This document shows, piece after piece, positions 60,867 to 64,000 of a DNA stretch of 64,000 nt. Position numbers and translations under genes: made by a program. Origin of the DNA: Liolophura sinensis (taxonomy: Eukaryota; Mollusca; Polyplacophora; Chitonida; Chitonidae); assembly GCF_032854445.1 (NCBI RefSeq), contig NC_088300.1:78965084-79029083 (forward strand), in the 5' to 3' direction. Every line of letters starts with the position of its first letter. Position 1 is the stretch's first letter. The notes below the pieces were generated by a model that was given only the letters and a program-made list of their open reading frames with translations, ran no database searches and had not been told where the DNA came from.

Positions 60867-62388
60867 TTAATATCTGCGAACAGATCGCCCGGGGTTGTGG
60901 ACTACAGGAACGTTGCCGTATATGTTGCTCTCCGGTCGACTCCGGTAAAAACTGCTGGCCCGAATCTTGCCGCGTCCCTGGTGGATCTCTGTCTCGATGT
61001 TGATGTAATCTCCGTCATTGTAGGCTGTACCAGTGCCGACTTCTTCTTTAATGCGTTCCACAATGTCAGTAAATGAAGGGCGCTTTTTCGAGTCTCATCC
61101 CAACACGACAACATTAATGTATCCCTGCAACATGGCACATTTTTAAATTAGTTCGACACATAAGTGTCAACAAATAACCCCGATGAAGATGTCTGCTGAA
61201 AACAAGTTCAGAACTGCTGTTGGATTATGGCTATGTAGAAAATGAGAATGTCTTCTCCACACCATAAAAAGAAACATTTTGAACTAGAAATCCAACTATA
61301 GATCTATGTATTTCACGCCTGGTGAAACTTCACATGCATTGGTACTGTGCATTGTTTGGTTAAATCAGATATACAGAAGTGACCGGATGTAAAGTAGCAT
61401 GCAGGCTATACACAACAGTGGCCAGGATCAGAGGCTGGACACGTGTGTCGTGTGATTTCAAACTGTGCAAAACAAATCTTGTGAGACTATAGAGTTGGGC
61501 ACACATGGATAGGTTTCCTGTCCCCAACTAAACATTTTTATGAATTGGGCGCTGAAGTCATTAGAGGAAAAGCTTCATGGGTGAAATAGTATTAAACCAG
61601 TAACAATTTTAACAGTAGGGTTACCTTCCTGAAATGCATAGTGTTAGGCGGAGTTGCATCAAGCGCCTGGGACGTCGTGTTCATGCGCATGTCCAGTTGC
61701 TCTGACACTTGTTATGCAGTTTTAAATTTGTTGCCGTTTTAAAGCTATTTCACCTATATAAACGCTGCTTGTTGAATTGTGAGTTTAAGATAGTTTTTAA
61801 TGGCCACCACATATATATGTCTCTGATTTACTCACATTTTGTCTGACATTATTGGTGGTTTTTCTGGGCGATTTCGATCCTCCAAATTGCTCTGGATATT
61901 ATCGTCAGAGATATCATGGTAGGGTAAGAGTCCCCGGTTGAACAACTCCCATACAACAATGCCATAAGACCACTGTAGGAATAAAAATAGACATGGGAAA
62001 CCGGTAAATACACCCATGTACCAATATCCACATGCAACATGTTCGTTTTTCCTTCATTCCCCCCTTTATTTTATTTTCTTTCTTTTTTTTTCTTTCATTT
62101 TAAACACAAATATCGCATGTACACGTATACCTATCCTGCCACGAGTGAGAAACTCCTCTAAACATCAGGTGCATTTCCATCTGTAAATTGTGCCTAGCTA
62201 AATCAGCTGTCTGTGTCACACTTACCACATCCGATTTGGTGTCGTGATAGCCGCCTTTCATGTACTCCAAAGCCATCCAGCGCAGAGGTCGGTAGATGTC
62301 TTGTGTTTTGTCATAGACGTACTCCGATCTGTACAGGTCCGACGCGAAGGCAATGTCGCTGATCTTGATTACCAAGTTCTCATCCACC
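60867..62388 (-). CDS. Receptor tyrosine kinase, C-terminal kinase lobe and tail (partial, frameshifted)
   Basis: Three exons on the minus strand. 62226-62388 encodes VDENLVIKISDIAFASDLYR, then YRPLRWMALEYMKGGYHDTK-SDV. 61836-61972 encodes WSYGIVVWELFNRGLLPYHD. 60867-61124 encodes LMLSCWDE, the C-terminal helix RPSFTDIVERIKEEV and a tail ending VRRY. Splice phases agree. RWMALE and SDVWSYG are typical tyrosine-kinase motifs. Oddities: the metal-binding DFG is DIA, and in the last exon the run of five A (complement of 61084-61088) puts RPSFTDIV out of frame by one base. The tail has YINI and IYGNV, which fit pY-x-N docking sites. The N-lobe and HRD exon lie outside what can be read. The subfamily is undecided (Met-, Tie- or RYK-like). 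Confidence 0.8.
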
Positions 62389-62482
62389 CTGAGGAGAACA
62401 CATGGATACATTCATCTGTTGTGTGAGTGATATTATAATGTATTCTGTTATTATAACAAAATATTCTGTCATATTCGACATA

Positions 62483-63990
62483 CACTCTTCAAAAAAAAGA
62501 AACGCAAAATCCAAATATCAATGTAAATTTGATGTTATTCAAGGACGCGTAGATCAGCGGAAAACAAAGATACATGAATGAAATTTTGTGGGCAATGCAT
62601 TGCTATGTTGTCCATATTTCATGAGAAAAACAGTCATTACTGCTGTTCACTAGGTGGTGTTGAAGTCAGTAGCTCGTATGACCACCTCCAGCTGCTACCA
62701 CTGCCCGACACCTCCTGGGTACAGATCGAATTCAGTCGTTGATGTTTTGTTGTGGAATCCTTCTACATTCTTCCTGCAGCATGTGGAACAACTGTTGAAG
62801 ATTCTGTGGTGGAATACGACGTCGACGCACCCGTCTATCGATCTGATCTGAGGTGTTCGATTGGGTTTAGATCCGGGGATTTGGAGGGCCTGGGAAGGGA
62901 ATTGATGTTGTTATTGGCCAGGTAGTCCACGGTGGCACGTGCTGTGTAGGGCCTGGCGTTGTCCTGTTGGAAGAGCTGCCGTTGAAGGTCAACAAGGCGA
63001 AGGACGTGCGGGCGGAGAATCTGGTCGATGTATCGATTGGCCGTCAGATTGCTTGGACAAGCACAAGCTTCGATCTGCGGGTGTATGAGATCGCTCTCCA
63101 CACCATAACACTCCCTCCACCGAATCTGTCCACCTGTCTGATGCAGTGAGGAGTAAAACGTTCATGACGTCGTCTGTAGACACGGTCTCTACCATCACGT
63201 CGCCTGAAGAGATAACGGGATTCATCGCTAAACCATATGCCGCCTCCAGTTTGCCAGGTTCCATGGCAGCACCGTGGTCACCATCTCACTCGTCGAAGTC
63301 GATGTAGTCGTGTCAAGGAGGGGACAACTTTTGTACGTTTGGCACGTATTCCTACTTCTCGGAGACGGTTTCCTGATTGTCTGATCGGACACTCTTCGGG
63401 CTCCAAACTGTTCTTGTGCTGTGTCCCGGGCGGTACGATGGCGGTCACGTAGGTGGGTTACCCGGATGTACCGATCTTGGGCAGGTGTGGTGACTAGGTC
63501 TTCCCTGATCTTGGACGGTCATTTGTCAAATTTGTTTGACGAAATCGATCCCACAACCGAGTTATTGTGCTGGGATGAACGTTGAAGATCCTTGCCACCT
63601 CACCCTTTGATTCGCCAGCTTGCAATTGCCTGATTTCGGTCAACAGCGTTGAGACGTCCCATTTTCGTGTACAGTTACTTGCAAAGATATTGGATAAAAA
63701 TGTGAGATTCGTTTGGGTCTTTTATAGTCACATGCTGTACTCATGTTTTGCACGTGACAAACAATCATTGTGCCTGAACATCGTGCTGCACGACATCAAC
63801 GCACATCATAACAATCCTAATTGATAAAACCGTTCAAAATCATTTTTGGTTGCGTTTGGTCAAGGATGATCTTCTGAAACATTCCAGTAACAATGTGCAA
63901 CCCCTACAAAACTGTTTGAGTTAACATATGTTAACGAAATTGTAAGTATCATTTTTGAATTTCATTTAGCGTTTCTTTTTTTGAAGAGTG
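62483..63990 (-). mobile_element. Tc1-like DNA transposon, 1,508 bp
   Basis: Terminal inverted repeats cactcttcaaaaaaa(a)gaa acgc at 62483-62507 and inverted at 63967-63990, flanked by TA on both sides (62481-62482 and 63991-63992). It encodes a broken transposase on the minus strand. It lies upstream of the visible kinase exons, probably in an intron of that gene. The near-identical ends suggest moderate age. Confidence 0.93.
62680..63662 (-). pseudogene. Tc1-family transposase, inactivated
   Basis: Starts at 63662 with MGRLNAVDRNQAIASWRIKG, continues through the DNA-binding part (FNVHPSTITRLWDRFRQTN in another frame), then FSDES (first catalytic Asp), FGGGSVMVW, QDNARPYTA (second Asp) and SPDLNPIEHL (third acidic residue). 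Several frame changes and stops interrupt it, so no functional enzyme is expected. The order and motifs are diagnostic for the Tc1/mariner superfamily. Confidence 0.9.
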
Positions 63991-64000
63991 TAATATCGTG

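Overview
This window is animal nuclear DNA. Genes are split by GT-AG introns, the background is AT-rich, and tRNA-derived SINEs, foldback MITEs, a Tc1-like transposon and several minisatellites are present. The mix of dispersed repeats (especially a repeat with the core 'acgccgtactcaagaatattt') recalls lophotrochozoan genomes, most likely a mollusc. That placement is from memory of such repeats, not from a search.

Three conserved genes can be read exon by exon. SNRPG (Sm protein G) lies on the minus strand at 641-6438 and lacks only its last exon. NFYA (CCAAT-binding factor subunit A) is complete on the plus strand at 24776-30958. OGA (O-GlcNAcase) is complete on the plus strand at 36939-48380, in 13 coding exons. 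SNRPG and NFYA are head to head. At the right end is the C-terminal part of a receptor tyrosine kinase (60867-62388, minus) with a DFG-to-DIA change and a 1-base frameshift. At 56728-57003 is one cysteine-containing, phase 1-1 exon of an unidentified gene.

The most unusual region is 6.6-23.0 kb, between SNRPG and NFYA. Two large arrays of one 53-bp repeat (7040-9775 and 20770-22750) stand in inverted orientation. Each is flanked on its outer side by a short block that is a collinear inverted copy of the other (6612-6679 and 22973-23032). Between them lies a decayed, multi-exon, transposase-like gene (11388-18500, minus). I propose a 16.4-kb foldback-type mobile element with tandem-repeat termini, inserted into the shared upstream region of SNRPG and NFYA. 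The arrays, their orientation and the collinear outer blocks are seen; the mobile-element reading is inference.

48.4-60.8 kb is gene-poor and rich in decayed mobile elements: SINE copies, a fragment of an uncharacterised transposon-like protein, a DIRS/Ngaro-like reverse transcriptase remnant and several minisatellites. One minisatellite (57004-58080) is built from copies of the 3' end of the 56728-57003 exon together with its splice donor, so it duplicates an exon-intron junction. The right-hand 1.5 kb is a Tc1-like transposon with intact ends and a broken transposase.
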